A stretch of 50,297 nt of DNA, taken from assembly GCA_964573205.1 (NCBI GenBank), contig CAZNIT010000063.1, positions 1 to 50,297 on the forward strand, given 5' to 3'. This DNA comes from QNZT01 sp964573205 (GTDB taxonomy: Bacteria > Campylobacterota > Campylobacteria > Campylobacterales > QNZT01). How positions within the stretch are numbered: the first letter of the stretch is position 1; each line of letters starts with the position of its first letter. A program made the position numbers and the translations under genes. Of the stretch, positions 7,494 to 15,725 are shown piece by piece. Below the pieces are notes generated by a model that was not told where the DNA came from, ran no database searches, and saw nothing but the letters and a program-made list of their open reading frames with translations.

Positions 7494-8661
7494 CGAAATA
7501 CACATCGACAACGAAGCGCTCATAACGCTTGCGATGGCAAAAGAGGGCATTTTAAGCCCCGTAGATAAACTTATGAACGAAAAAGAGGCTCAAGAGGTAG
7601 ATAGAACCTCTTTATACAAAGGAGACTTTTTCCCCTTCTCTTTCATTCTCGCTCCAAGCGGCAGAAGAAACGAGAGCGTTTTACAAAACGCAAAAAAAGG
7701 CGACCAGCTTTTCATCGTGGTTGACGGGCAAAACAGAGGCGAAATAGTCGTCGAAGAGATCTTTGAAATAGATCGCAAACAGCGAGTGGAGAAGATCTTC
7801 GGAACTACCGATCCGACACATCCGGGTGTACAAGATACGCTAGAGCGCCTTGGCAAATACGCCATAAGCGGCGAATACAAAATCGACTGTAGCGCCATCA
7901 GAACCGTAAAGAACGCCATAACGACGATGATAAAAAGAACCAAAGCCAAAAAAATATCGGCTATCATGGCAACGGCCAAGCCGCTTCATAGAGGTCATGA
8001 GCGATTTATAAGGATGACTCTTGAAAAAAGCGACCTTTTAATACTTTTTTTGCTAAAACCCTATAAAAAAGATATATACTCATACGACATACGACTAAAA
8101 ACCGTAAAATATTTCGTAGATAACTTTCTACCGACAAATAGGGTTTTGATCGTTCCTTTTGAAAATACATACATTTTTGCCGGATTTAACAATATCATCC
8201 TCGATGCGATTACCGCTAGAAATTTCGGCTGCACGACTCTCTCGGTCGGACAAAATCATGCGGGAATAGGTCTTTATTATGACAAGACGGGGACAAAATC
8301 GATCCTCGATCAATACAAAAATCTTAGAATCGGCATAGAAGTAAGCAACGAGTTCGTTTACTGCAACGAGTGCAAAACTCTAGTCAGCACCAAAACTTGC
8401 CCCCACGGCAGTCACCACCATATCTCTTACAACTCGGAATTTATACTCGAACTTTTAAATGCCGGCGTACTGCCGCCCGCCGTTTTGGTTAGAAAAGAGA
8501 TATCGGCAATACTTCTAAGCAATCTTTATCCAAACAGATTTGATAAATTGACAAAAAAATTCAGCAACTTCTTTCCGACCGAAGGCTTACTCGAAGATCT
8601 AAGTGAAGAGCAGTTTTACTTGGAGATTATGAAGCTTCACCAAACAGTATCACTTACATAA
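7471..8661 (+). CDS. Sulfate adenylyltransferase-like protein with altered active site
   Basis: A 396-residue homologue of ATP sulfurylase, with a PUA-like N-terminal half and a nucleotidyltransferase C-terminal half. The ATP-binding HXGH is present as HRGH. The sulfate-binding segment normally reading QTRN reads ATAK here, VGRDHAG is VGQNHAG, and the later ISGTXXR region is ISYNSEF. The CNEC and CPH cysteine segment of the family is retained. I therefore doubt that it makes APS. It may adenylylate another substrate or have a structural or regulatory role. It overlaps the regulator's 3' end by 23 bases and matches the position of Cj1609, annotated as sulfate adenylyltransferase. No other sulfate assimilation genes are nearby. 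Confidence 0.8.
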   Translation: MGYQKRNNEIHIDNEALITLAMAKEGILSPVDKLMNEKEAQEVDRTSLYKGDFFPFSFILAPSGRRNESVLQNAKKGDQLFIVVDGQNRGEIVVEEIFEIDRKQRVEKIFGTTDPTHPGVQDTLERLGKYAISGEYKIDCSAIRTVKNAITTMIKRTKAKKISAIMATAKPLHRGHERFIRMTLEKSDLLILFLLKPYKKDIYSYDIRLKTVKYFVDNFLPTNRVLIVPFENTYIFAGFNNIILDAITARNFGCTTLSVGQNHAGIGLYYDKTGTKSILDQYKNLRIGIEVSNEFVYCNECKTLVSTKTCPHGSHHHISYNSEFILELLNAGVLPPAVLVRKEISAILLSNLYPNRFDKLTKKFSNFFPTEGLLEDLSEEQFYLEIMKLHQTVSLT

Positions 8662-8670
8662 AGGCACTTT

Positions 8671-9132
8671 ATGCGAAAACTCTTTTTGACCTTTTTCTAT
8701 ACCGGGCTTCTTCCAAAAGCTCCGGGAACTTTCGGTACATTAGCGGGAGCTTTGGCCGCTCTTCCCATCATCTACTACTTTCCGCCCACAACGCTTTTTT
8801 TGGCATCTTTGCTTCTTACTCTCGTAGCGATAAAAGAGATCGATAAAGAAGAGGCGCAAAGCGGTATTCATGACTGCAGCGAAATAGTCATAGACGAAGT
8901 GGCCGGTATTTGGCTGGCTCTCTCCATCAGCTCCGGTAGCTTGTTACAGATAATCCTCTCCATCGTCTTTTTCAGGTTTTTCGATATCTACAAACCCTCT
9001 ATCATCGGAAGAGTTGACAAAGAAGTAAAAGGAGGTTTAGGAGTAATGGGAGACGATCTTTTAGCAGGCGTTTTCGCGGCTATCTGTTCGGGCGGGGTTT
9101 ATCAGCTGCTAACCTATTTTTCAGCGGTATAA
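8671..9132 (+). CDS. pgpA: Phosphatidylglycerophosphatase A
   Basis: A 153-residue inner membrane phosphatase that makes phosphatidylglycerol from its phosphate. It has the N-terminal GLLPKAPGTFGTLAG loop, the acidic DCSEIVIDEVAG catalytic region, MGDDLLAGV near the C-terminus and several membrane segments. The position after the Sat-like gene matches Cj1610. It is the last gene of the ispDF transcript and is followed by a terminator. Confidence 0.94.
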   Translation: MRKLFLTFFYTGLLPKAPGTFGTLAGALAALPIIYYFPPTTLFLASLLLTLVAIKEIDKEEAQSGIHDCSEIVIDEVAGIWLALSISSGSLLQIILSIVFFRFFDIYKPSIIGRVDKEVKGGLGVMGDDLLAGVFAAICSGGVYQLLTYFSAV

Positions 9133-9168
9133 AGGAGCCGCTTTAAAAAGCCCCTTTATTTTTTATTT
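9131..9168 (+). terminator. Rho-independent terminator after pgpA
   Basis: AAAGG-A-GC (9131-9138) pairs with GC-C-CCTTT (9150-9157), followed by ATTTTTTATTTT. The T tract runs into the 3' end of the convergent gene. Confidence 0.8.
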
Positions 9169-10602
9169 TGACAAAAGTTTTATATTGTCGATAGCTCCGT
9201 CGGATGTCTGTCCGTTTAATATAAAAGCCTCCACGCTCAAGATTTTATTGCCCGGCTCCAAAATCTCGAGCTTCTTTTGAAGATCGATCCTCAAATGGTG
9301 CCACCCCTCTCTTAGGTATTCAAGCGGCAGAGGATAGACAAGTTCGGTATAACCGTTATATACGGATTTTTTCGGCCCCCAACCGTTTCTTCCGAACCAG
9401 AGGCTAAAAAACAGACTTCTATAACCTTGTTTCGTTTTCACCTCCACTCCAACTTGATAGCAGGCACTATAACCATGAACATCAAGATCGAGTATATGTT
9501 GTCTGGTATTGTTCCAAGATGTGCCGTCCTCGTTTCTTAGCATATACCATCCGGCGTTATATGTATATCTCTCGCCGTTATGTCCGCCCCAAGCGGCTTT
9601 TCCGAAAATAGTTCTACTGCCGCCCGTGAATCGATTGACCACTTTATACGGTCCTTCCATCGTCACCCACCCTTTGGTCGTACCGTCCTGGGCATCTTCA
9701 TAAAGCGTCGGCGGAAGATCCATCTCAATCTGCTCGACCGTAAACTCGACCACGGCTTCAGGTTTCAACGAAGAGTTGTAACAAAGTCTGGCTTCATAGT
9801 CGCCCGGTGCCAAAGGATTGAACTTCAAATTCGCGTCGTTTTCGTAAAACCAATTTTCAGCCAGCACGCTATCCCAGCTCTGACTCGCTCCTTTTTTATA
9901 TATGCCGACCCAATTGTTTCTAAGTCCTCGTACATTTTTAACTTCGATAAAAATCGGCTCGTTCTCTTTATAGATCTTTTTGGATGAACCTATAAAAACC
10001 GGCTCTCCGTCAACGACAAAAGAGACAACCGCTTCGGGATTCAAAGAGTCGTTATAAAAAAGTCTGGCTTCGTACTCGCCTAGAGGCAACGATTTGAATT
10101 CGGCCATGCCTTTTTTATTTTCAAGCCAAAACTCTTGAAGCACCTCGTACCATCTATTTTCCGCACCCCTTTTAAAAAGTCCTATCCAATTGTTTTTCAA
10201 ACCTGCTATATTTGCATACGAGATCTTGATTTTTTCATTTTTTTTATAACTGTTTTTAAGACTTTCGAATTTCAACGGATCTCCTTTCACGCTAAAGGAG
10301 ACGCTCTCTATCGCAGGATCGACCGTATCGTTGTAAAAAAGTCTAGCTTCGTACTCGCCGGCTTCGAGAGCTTCAAACTGCATCGAAGCGTTTTTTTCAT
10401 AAAACCAATAATCAACGACGACATTCGACCAAGAGTTTCTCTCGCCTTTATGAAATATCCCTACCCAGTTATTCGACTTTCCTGCGACATCGGTAACTTT
10501 TACGACGATCTTCTCATCTTTCGTATATACCGGTTTAGATACGCTTATGGTCGCGGCATGAGCGAAAAAAGCCCAGACGATTAGAAAAATTAAGACTCTC
10601 AT
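9163..10602 (-). CDS. Exported protein with three phosphatase-associated-type repeats
   Basis: A 479-residue secreted protein of unknown function. A 16-residue signal peptide ending AHA is followed by three tandem repeats at about 17-107, 108-199 and 200-290. Each has the pattern K-Y-KxxEKI, NNWVGIF/NNWIGLF, a Trp-rich turn and GEYEARLFYND. Similar modules occur beside catalytic domains of secreted bacterial phosphatases and phosphoesterases, but no phosphatase catalytic domain is present here. The C-terminal 180 residues form a tryptophan-rich, carbohydrate-binding-like beta domain. The product may bind cell-surface or extracellular polymers. The start overlaps the stop of the upstream lipoprotein gene by four bases, so the two are co-translated and probably work together. 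Confidence 0.75.
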   Translation of the reverse strand: MRVLIFLIVWAFFAHAATISVSKPVYTKDEKIVVKVTDVAGKSNNWVGIFHKGERNSWSNVVVDYWFYEKNASMQFEALEAGEYEARLFYNDTVDPAIESVSFSVKGDPLKFESLKNSYKKNEKIKISYANIAGLKNNWIGLFKRGAENRWYEVLQEFWLENKKGMAEFKSLPLGEYEARLFYNDSLNPEAVVSFVVDGEPVFIGSSKKIYKENEPIFIEVKNVRGLRNNWVGIYKKGASQSWDSVLAENWFYENDANLKFNPLAPGDYEARLCYNSSLKPEAVVEFTVEQIEMDLPPTLYEDAQDGTTKGWVTMEGPYKVVNRFTGGSRTIFGKAAWGGHNGERYTYNAGWYMLRNEDGTSWNNTRQHILDLDVHGYSACYQVGVEVKTKQGYRSLFFSLWFGRNGWGPKKSVYNGYTELVYPLPLEYLREGWHHLRIDLQKKLEILEPGNKILSVEAFILNGQTSDGAIDNIKLLSK

Positions 10603-11099
10603 ATCTTTTCTCCGTTCTCAGCATCTTTTATATTAACACCCGTATCGGTAAACGAAGGAAGATCTAGTTTTTTTATGATCTCTTTACCGTTTTTGATATA
10701 TCGAACGCTAACGCTGTTCTCCTGTTTGTCGGATCTAATATGAACAACCGCCCCGTCACACTTGATACGCATATAGTGTATAAAATTTTCCGGAGATTTG
10801 ATGGTTTTTACGTAAAAAACACCTCTTTGATTCTTCTTTTGCCTAGAACGCAACTCTCTCATAACTTTGCTATCACCCGAAAGAGGTTCTCTTTTGAGGT
10901 TTCCGTAAGCCAACTCTCTGATATAATGATATTTCGCGATATTTAAAAAGTTTTTTTCATTTAAGTTTTGACCGCTTCTTTGCAAAGAAGTGACATCCAC
11001 GACATTATGTTTATCCTTGTCGCGTTGCGAATCTCCGCACCCGCTCAAGAGAGCCGCAATAAAGACGATAAAAGAGAAGATTTTCACTTTATTGACCAT
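10599..11099 (-). CDS. Predicted lipoprotein
   Basis: A 166-residue lipoprotein of unknown function. The lipobox LSGC lies about 20 residues in, after a hydrophobic signal. The mature part is charged and has no recognised domain. I chose the ATG at 11099, preceded by AAGGGGTG, over a GTG two codons earlier. It precedes and overlaps the exported repeat protein gene. It diverges from the Hsp20-like gene across a 174-base AT-rich region. Confidence 0.7.
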   Translation of the reverse strand: MVNKVKIFSFIVFIAALLSGCGDSQRDKDKHNVVDVTSLQRSGQNLNEKNFLNIAKYHYIRELAYGNLKREPLSGDSKVMRELRSRQKKNQRGVFYVKTIKSPENFIHYMRIKCDGAVVHIRSDKQENSVSVRYIKNGKEIIKKLDLPSFTDTGVNIKDAENGEKI

Positions 11100-11177
11100 A
11101 CACACCCCTTTAAATCTATATAACCATTAAATATTAACGAATTGATTATAAATGTAAACTTATTTTTATAAGGTAAT

Positions 11178-11183
11178 TATAAT
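11178..11183 (+). promoter_or_regulatory. Possible -10 in divergent region
   Basis: TATAAT within the AT-rich spacer between the lipoprotein and Hsp20-like genes. It would leave an approximately 85-base leader for the plus-strand gene. Other weak candidates (for example ATCATATT near 11242) exist, so the assignment is tentative. Confidence 0.35.
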
Positions 11184-11273
11184 TTTACGGCTTTACTAAG
11201 GAATCAAAAACTCATATTTTAACTTTTTTTTGTATCATATATCATATTGACAAAGATTTAAAAGGATTTTAAG

Positions 11274-12008
11274 ATGAACAAAAATCTCATAGCGCTCGTA
11301 GGTCTGTTCTTAGTCGGCATAATCGCATATCAAGCTTATCTTTTGGGCAAGAAGGAGGCATTGCGACAACCGGTCGAAAAAGAACCCGAAATCACGGTAA
11401 CCATCGATGATAATGCGTTTGAAAAAGAGGTGAAAATCGATAGAGACGTCAAAGCTTCACAGCTACCGCAATCAAACTCTCAACAGCCTTTAGTGGATGA
11501 ACAAAAGATAAAAGATGATCTAAACAGACTCTTTAAAGATATCTTCGCAAATCCGAAAATGAAGGAAGAGATAAATAAAAACTTATCGCAATTTCAACAA
11601 CAGCTTCAAGAGGGAATGAACCAATTTCAAAAAGAGATGTTCAAAATGACTCAAGAATTTGAAAAAGCTGCGAAAAACGACACGTTTTTAAAGGACTTTT
11701 TCAAAAACCTAAATTTCCCTAAAACTCTAAGTTTCACCGATTTAAAAGATCGCTACTACCTCAAAACACAACCCATAGCCGATGAGAACAGCACCATAGA
11801 TATAAAAGTAAAAGGCGACTTTATGCTCATTACGGTGAACAAACTACTCGTAAAAAACCAAAACCGCGATTCCGCCGTCATAAAAAAAGAGATAAAGGAA
11901 AAAAAACGAATTTTAGTCACTCTTCCCAAAGATGCGGATATCTCGAAACTAAAAACGAAATATAAAGATTCCTCTTTAGAGATAACCGTACCCAAAAAGA
12001 AGATATGA
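11274..12008 (+). CDS. Membrane-anchored Hsp20/alpha-crystallin-like protein
   Basis: A 244-residue protein with one N-terminal membrane segment (about 5-24), so the body is probably periplasmic. A charged linker and a Gln-rich helical region (about 80-145) follow. The C-terminal 85 residues resemble an alpha-crystallin core: a strand with IDIKVKGDFMLITV and an ending LPKDADISKLKTKYKDSSLEITVPK, the last part matching the usual Hsp20 edge pattern. Classical small heat shock proteins are soluble, so the anchor is unusual. A periplasmic holdase role is inferred. The stop overlaps the start of the thioredoxin-like gene. Confidence 0.65.
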   Translation: MNKNLIALVGLFLVGIIAYQAYLLGKKEALRQPVEKEPEITVTIDDNAFEKEVKIDRDVKASQLPQSNSQQPLVDEQKIKDDLNRLFKDIFANPKMKEEINKNLSQFQQQLQEGMNQFQKEMFKMTQEFEKAAKNDTFLKDFFKNLNFPKTLSFTDLKDRYYLKTQPIADENSTIDIKVKGDFMLITVNKLLVKNQNRDSAVIKKEIKEKKRILVTLPKDADISKLKTKYKDSSLEITVPKKKI

Positions 12009-12346
12009 AAATGAGAACGGATATACAAAGTATCGAAGAGATCGAAAATTTCATAAATGAAAAAGATGCGATTTTGCTCTACTTCTCAACCTCTACATGT
12101 AATGTCTGCGAAGTTCTTAAACCGAAAATCGAAGAGGAGTTTAAAAAGAACTTTCCGAAAATTGAACAAGTTTTCATAAATGCGACCGACGCACCCCAAG
12201 TCGCCGCGCATTTTCAGGTTTTCAGCGCACCGACGATTTTGATTTTTCTACAATCCAAAGAGTTTGCAAGAGAATCCAGAAATGTCGGTATCTCTCAACT
12301 GATAGAGAAAGTCAGGCGCCCTTACGATATAATGAATAGCGATTAA
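12005..12346 (+). CDS. Thioredoxin-like protein (CNVC)
   Basis: A 113-residue thioredoxin-fold protein with the active site CNVC in STCNVCEVLKPK and the cis-proline in SAPTI. No signal peptide, so it should be cytosolic. The site differs from the CGPC of canonical thioredoxin, which suggests a dedicated partner. It is translationally coupled (ATGA) to the Hsp20-like gene, though that product is probably across the membrane. Another ATG two codons later is an alternative start. Confidence 0.8.
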   Translation: MKMRTDIQSIEEIENFINEKDAILLYFSTSTCNVCEVLKPKIEEEFKKNFPKIEQVFINATDAPQVAAHFQVFSAPTILIFLQSKEFARESRNVGISQLIEKVRRPYDIMNSD

Positions 12347-12363
12347 TTTTATAAGCAATCTGA

Positions 12364-12369
12364 TATAAT
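12364..12369 (+). promoter_or_regulatory. -10 of aminotransferase gene
   Basis: TATAAT 28 bases before the start codon at 12397, with AAAAAGGG as ribosome site between them. Confidence 0.6.
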
Positions 12370-12396
12370 TAATATTATTTTTTAAAAAGGGTTTAC

Positions 12397-13566
12397 ATGC
12401 TGACAAAAAGGATCAATTCTCTCTCCACATCTCTAACCATCGCCATTTCCACTCTTGCCGGTGAACTAAAAGCTCAAGGAAAAGATGTCATCAGTTTCTC
12501 CGCCGGTGAGCCGGATTTCGGTACTCCTCAAGTCATAAAGGATGAAGCTATAAAAGCTATAAATGAGGGATTTACAAGATATACACCTGTTCCGGGAATT
12601 CCAGAGCTTCTACAAGCCGTCGCCGACAAACTTAAAAGAGACAACGATCTTGATTATAAACCGTCCCAAATCATAGCCAGCAACGGTGCGAAACATTCAC
12701 TCTTTAACATTATGCAGGCACTCATTGAAGAGGGAGATGAAGTAATCATCCCCAGTCCATACTGGGTAACCTACCCCGAGCTAGTCACTTACAGCGGCGG
12801 AAAATCGGTCATCATAGAGACGGAAGATAGTGACGGATTTAAAATAACTCCGCAAAAACTACAAAAGGCAATAACTCCTAAAACCAAAATGTTGATTCTA
12901 ACCACCCCTTCCAATCCGACGGGAGCTCTATATAGTAAAAGCGAACTTGAGGCTTTGGGGGAAGTTCTCAAAGATACGAATATCACAGTTGTATCCGACG
13001 AAATGTACGAAAAACTGGTTTATGACGGAAAATTCACGGCAGTTGCCAGCGTAAGCGACGATATGTTCAAAAGAACGATCACGGTAAACGGTCTTAGCAA
13101 ATCGGTTGCGATGACAGGTTGGCGTTTTGGGTATCTCGCTTCACCCGACGACGAGCTTATAGCGGCTATGAAAAAACTTCAATCCCAAAGCACATCAAAC
13201 ATAAACTCCATCACCCAAAAAGCGGCGATTGCCGGACTAGACACAAGAGCCGACGCGGATATCGAAATGATGAGAAAAGAGTTCAAGAAAAGACGCGATT
13301 TAGCCGTAAAACTTTTCAACGAAGATGAAAAACTCTCCGTTTTATCGCCCGACGGCGCATTTTATCTCTTTGTAAATATCAAAAAAGTATCAAACGACTC
13401 AATGCAGTTTTGCAAAGATCTGCTTTCAGAAAAGGGAATCGCTGTGGTTCCAGGGCTTGGATTCGGAAGTGAGGGATATTTTAGATTCTCTTTCGCCACA
13501 TCCGAAGATAATATCAAAGAGGGCATAAAAAGAATCCGAGACTTCTGCAAAACTTACAACAAATAA
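12397..13566 (+). CDS. aspC: Aspartate aminotransferase, fold type I
   Basis: PLP enzyme of 389 residues that interconverts aspartate and oxaloacetate, feeding amino acid synthesis. It shows the N-terminal FSAGEPDFGTP, SNGAKHS, the SNPTGALYS phosphate segment, the Schiff-base lysine in NGLSKSVAMTGWR and the C-terminal substrate arginine in FRFSF. Length and motifs fit the Igamma (thermophile and Campylobacterota type) subgroup, where prephenate can also be a substrate. It has its own -10 and ends at a strong hairpin, so it is probably monocistronic. Confidence 0.93.
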   Translation: MLTKRINSLSTSLTIAISTLAGELKAQGKDVISFSAGEPDFGTPQVIKDEAIKAINEGFTRYTPVPGIPELLQAVADKLKRDNDLDYKPSQIIASNGAKHSLFNIMQALIEEGDEVIIPSPYWVTYPELVTYSGGKSVIIETEDSDGFKITPQKLQKAITPKTKMLILTTPSNPTGALYSKSELEALGEVLKDTNITVVSDEMYEKLVYDGKFTAVASVSDDMFKRTITVNGLSKSVAMTGWRFGYLASPDDELIAAMKKLQSQSTSNINSITQKAAIAGLDTRADADIEMMRKEFKKRRDLAVKLFNEDEKLSVLSPDGAFYLFVNIKKVSNDSMQFCKDLLSEKGIAVVPGLGFGSEGYFRFSFATSEDNIKEGIKRIRDFCKTYNK

Positions 13567-13573
13567 AAGCTTC

Positions 13574-13593
13574 GGCAGGGATCTCACCCTGCC
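13574..13593 (+). terminator. Hairpin after aspartate aminotransferase
   Basis: GGCAGGG and CCCTGCC form a perfect seven-pair stem around ATCTCA. The downstream T tract is weak, so termination may be partial. Confidence 0.65.
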
Positions 13594-13664
13594 CTATCAT
13601 TCAACAATTTCACCATTTTTGTAAAGATTTTTCATAAAACTGTCGATATATAGTTGCAATACCA

Positions 13665-13677
13665 TATAATCAGAGGG
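13665..13677 (+). promoter_or_regulatory. -10 and ribosome site of DUF882 gene
   Basis: TATAAT at 13665-13670 overlaps closely with AGAGGG at 13672-13677, only 13 bases before the ATG. If this -10 is used the message would be almost leaderless, so another start point further upstream is possible. Confidence 0.4.
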
Positions 13678-13683
13678 TAAAAT

Positions 13684-14223
13684 ATGAATGCAAGAAGAGA
13701 ATTTCTGAAAAAAAGCATAGTATTGGGTACGGGATTGACACTTAGCCCATATGAACTTTTCGCATTGAAGATTCCGGTTGACAAAACGATAAAACTATAT
13801 AACATTCATACGGGAGAACACTTGAAAGCGACCTTTTGGTCGAAAGATCACTATGTTTTATCCGAGTTTGAAAAGATAAACTATTTTTTAAGAGATTTTC
13901 GAACGGGAGAGGTTCAACCCATAGATCATAAACTACTCGATCTTCTCTACTCTATTCATCTGATTAGAGATACGAACAAAGCGTTTAAAGTCATATCCGG
14001 TTACAGATCGCCGAAAACCAATGAAATGCTAAGAAAAAGATCCGAAGGCGTGGCGAAAAACAGCTTTCACCTAAGAGCTCAGGCAATAGATATAAATCTT
14101 CCCGGAACCCAACTGAAAGATCTGAAAAAATTGGCTGTTTTCTTAAGAAGAGGCGGCGTCGGCTATTACCCTAGATCGGGGTTTATGCATATAGATACCG
14201 GACCTATTAGATACTGGGAATAA
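13684..14223 (+). CDS. Tat-exported DUF882/YcbK-type peptidase M15-like protein
   Basis: A 179-residue periplasmic protein. The N-terminus has a twin-arginine signal (NARREFLKKS followed by a hydrophobic stretch). The rest matches the DUF882 (YcbK-like) family related to zinc D-Ala-D-Ala carboxypeptidases: SGYRSPKTNE, the metal ligands in SFHLRAQAIDI and the final MHIDTG. It is probably active on peptidoglycan, though catalysis is not proven for most family members. It sits alone between a terminator hairpin and rpsU. Confidence 0.88.
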   Translation: MNARREFLKKSIVLGTGLTLSPYELFALKIPVDKTIKLYNIHTGEHLKATFWSKDHYVLSEFEKINYFLRDFRTGEVQPIDHKLLDLLYSIHLIRDTNKAFKVISGYRSPKTNEMLRKRSEGVAKNSFHLRAQAIDINLPGTQLKDLKKLAVFLRRGGVGYYPRSGFMHIDTGPIRYWE

Positions 14224-14250
14224 AATCAGATACTTTTTAGCAAACTTTGC

Positions 14251-14291
14251 TATAATTGCCCACAAATTCATATGAGAGGTGGTGATACCAC
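14251..14291 (+). promoter_or_regulatory. rpsU promoter and leader hairpin over the ribosome site
   Basis: TATAAT at 14251-14256, preceded by TGC, is a strong -10. The leader ends with a five-pair hairpin, GTGGT (14279-14283) with ACCAC (14287-14291), immediately before the ATG. This hairpin includes part of the GAGAGGTGG ribosome site. It could tune S21 translation. Confidence 0.55.
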
Positions 14292-14504
14292 ATGCCGGGA
14301 ATCGTTGTCAAACCAAACGAATCTTTTGAAGAGGCTTACAGAAAGTTTAAAAAGCAAACTGACAGAAACCTTATTGTTACTGAAAAAAGAGCGAGAAAGT
14401 TTTTTGAAACAGGAACAGAGAAGCGAAAAAAACAGAAAATCGCTGCAAAGAAAAAGATGCTTAAAAAACTCTATATCCTCAGAAGATACGAATCAAGACT
14501 CTAA
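14292..14504 (+). CDS. rpsU: 30S ribosomal protein S21
   Basis: A 70-residue ribosomal protein that aids translation initiation on the 30S subunit. The sequence MPGIVVKPNESFEEAYRKFK and the basic C-terminus are characteristic. It has its own promoter and a terminator just downstream. A longer reading frame overlapping it on the same strand (from 14272) is a shadow. Confidence 0.97.
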   Translation: MPGIVVKPNESFEEAYRKFKKQTDRNLIVTEKRARKFFETGTEKRKKQKIAAKKKMLKKLYILRRYESRL

Positions 14505-14510
14505 AAACAA

Positions 14511-14540
14511 GAGGCAGTAATAAAAATTGCTGCCTTATTT
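14511..14540 (+). terminator. Terminator after rpsU
   Basis: AGGCAG (14512-14517) pairs with CTGCCT (14530-14535), followed by TATTT. The stem is short and AT-rich around the loop. Confidence 0.6.
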
Positions 14541-14759
14541 ACTAACTAACTAAACAAGAACTATTTTTAAATTTCTATACTATATTTATTGGGTTGCAGG
14601 CTACATTTTGTAACATATTTTCTTATTATAACTATCTACCTGATGAAAAAACAACAATATCTCTCTGCTTATAGTAAAATTATTTTATACAAAGGCATTT
14701 TCAGGAATTATTTAATTGCCTTATGAAAATAATTTATCCCAATTAAGAAGGAGATATTA
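14541..14759. other. AT-rich spacer before octaheme cytochrome
   Basis: No gene, tRNA or FNR-type box is visible. A strong ribosome site, AAGAAGGAG, lies just before the ATG at 14760. Several AT-rich hexamers could serve as -10 (for example TATAAC near 14625). Confidence 0.5.
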
Positions 14760-15626
14760 ATGTCAAATTTTGGATTAAAAACAAACCCTCTTATTTTAGC
14801 AAATATCGTTATACTACTTGTTTTTATTTTTACACCAAAGAGTTATGCAGCCGGAACTATGGACATATATGAAGGTGAACCGTCAGTTGATGACTGTAGA
14901 AAATGTCATGGAGACGACAAAAAACAGCCTCATCCTTTACTGCAAGAGAGCAATAAAAACCGTCATCATGATCTAGTCGGTAAACCGGTGGAAGGGTTAC
15001 ATAACGGTTTTTACGAAAGTATTGCACCGGGAGATATATCCTCAGGCGTTTACGAGTGTATAAGTTGTCATGAATATGATGATTCGACACCAATCATAAA
15101 AAAAGATTGTCTAGCATGTCATCCCGAATCGTCACTCGTTACTAAACATAAAAGAGGTCAAAAAAATGTCCATCACGGCACCGAGGCTTTTAAAAAGCGA
15201 GATTGTAGAACTTGCCATAGATTTTTATCTTCTATGAAATATCCGACACATAAAGGTATGTATATATATAAAAACGGTCCGACTGAAAGTGAATGTCGTA
15301 GATGCCACGGAGACAACAACAATCAACCCCACCCCGCTCTAAAAGAATCGAACGTAAACCGCCATCACGATCTAATCGGCGATAAAATAGAGGGGCTTTA
15401 CAACGGTTTTTACGATAGTGTCGCACCGGGAGACAAATCGTCCGGCGTTTACGAATGTCTTAGCTGCCACAAATACGAAAACTACGGTTTTGTCGCGCCT
15501 AGAGACTGTATGTCATGCCATATCGAAAGATCCGTCATAAGCAGACCTAGACCCGACGTAAAAAATGTTCATCACAATACTCAAACTTTTCGGGATAGAA
15601 ACTGTAAATTGTGCCATTGGTTTTAA
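14760..15626 (+). CDS. Octaheme c-type cytochrome made of a duplicated tetraheme unit
   Basis: A 288-residue exported cytochrome with a signal peptide ending about residue 31. Eight CXXCH sites start at residues 46, 100, 117, 149 and 179, 233, 250, 282. Each site of the first half recurs exactly 133 residues later. The surrounding sequence is also repeated (RHHDL, GFY-S-APGD, SSGVYEC). The protein is thus a tandem duplication of a tetraheme module. Many extra histidines may serve as distal ligands. Wire-like periplasmic electron transfer is likely; the partner is unknown. The copies use different codons, so the duplication is not recent. It ends with LCHWF, leaving no extra C-terminal domain. 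Confidence 0.9.
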   Translation: MSNFGLKTNPLILANIVILLVFIFTPKSYAAGTMDIYEGEPSVDDCRKCHGDDKKQPHPLLQESNKNRHHDLVGKPVEGLHNGFYESIAPGDISSGVYECISCHEYDDSTPIIKKDCLACHPESSLVTKHKRGQKNVHHGTEAFKKRDCRTCHRFLSSMKYPTHKGMYIYKNGPTESECRRCHGDNNNQPHPALKESNVNRHHDLIGDKIEGLYNGFYDSVAPGDKSSGVYECLSCHKYENYGFVAPRDCMSCHIERSVISRPRPDVKNVHHNTQTFRDRNCKLCHWF

Positions 15627-15725
15627 ACTTATACCGGGATGAAAATCACAAAGATAAAATCCCGGTTCAATCTTCATTAACTTCCTTATGATAAAATCCA
15701 ACCTCATAATATGTAAGGATAAAAA

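Noticed and set aside
14272..14520. 82-residue reading frame overlapping rpsU
   Set aside because: It is in another frame of the same DNA as ribosomal protein S21, which is a clear family match with a proper start.
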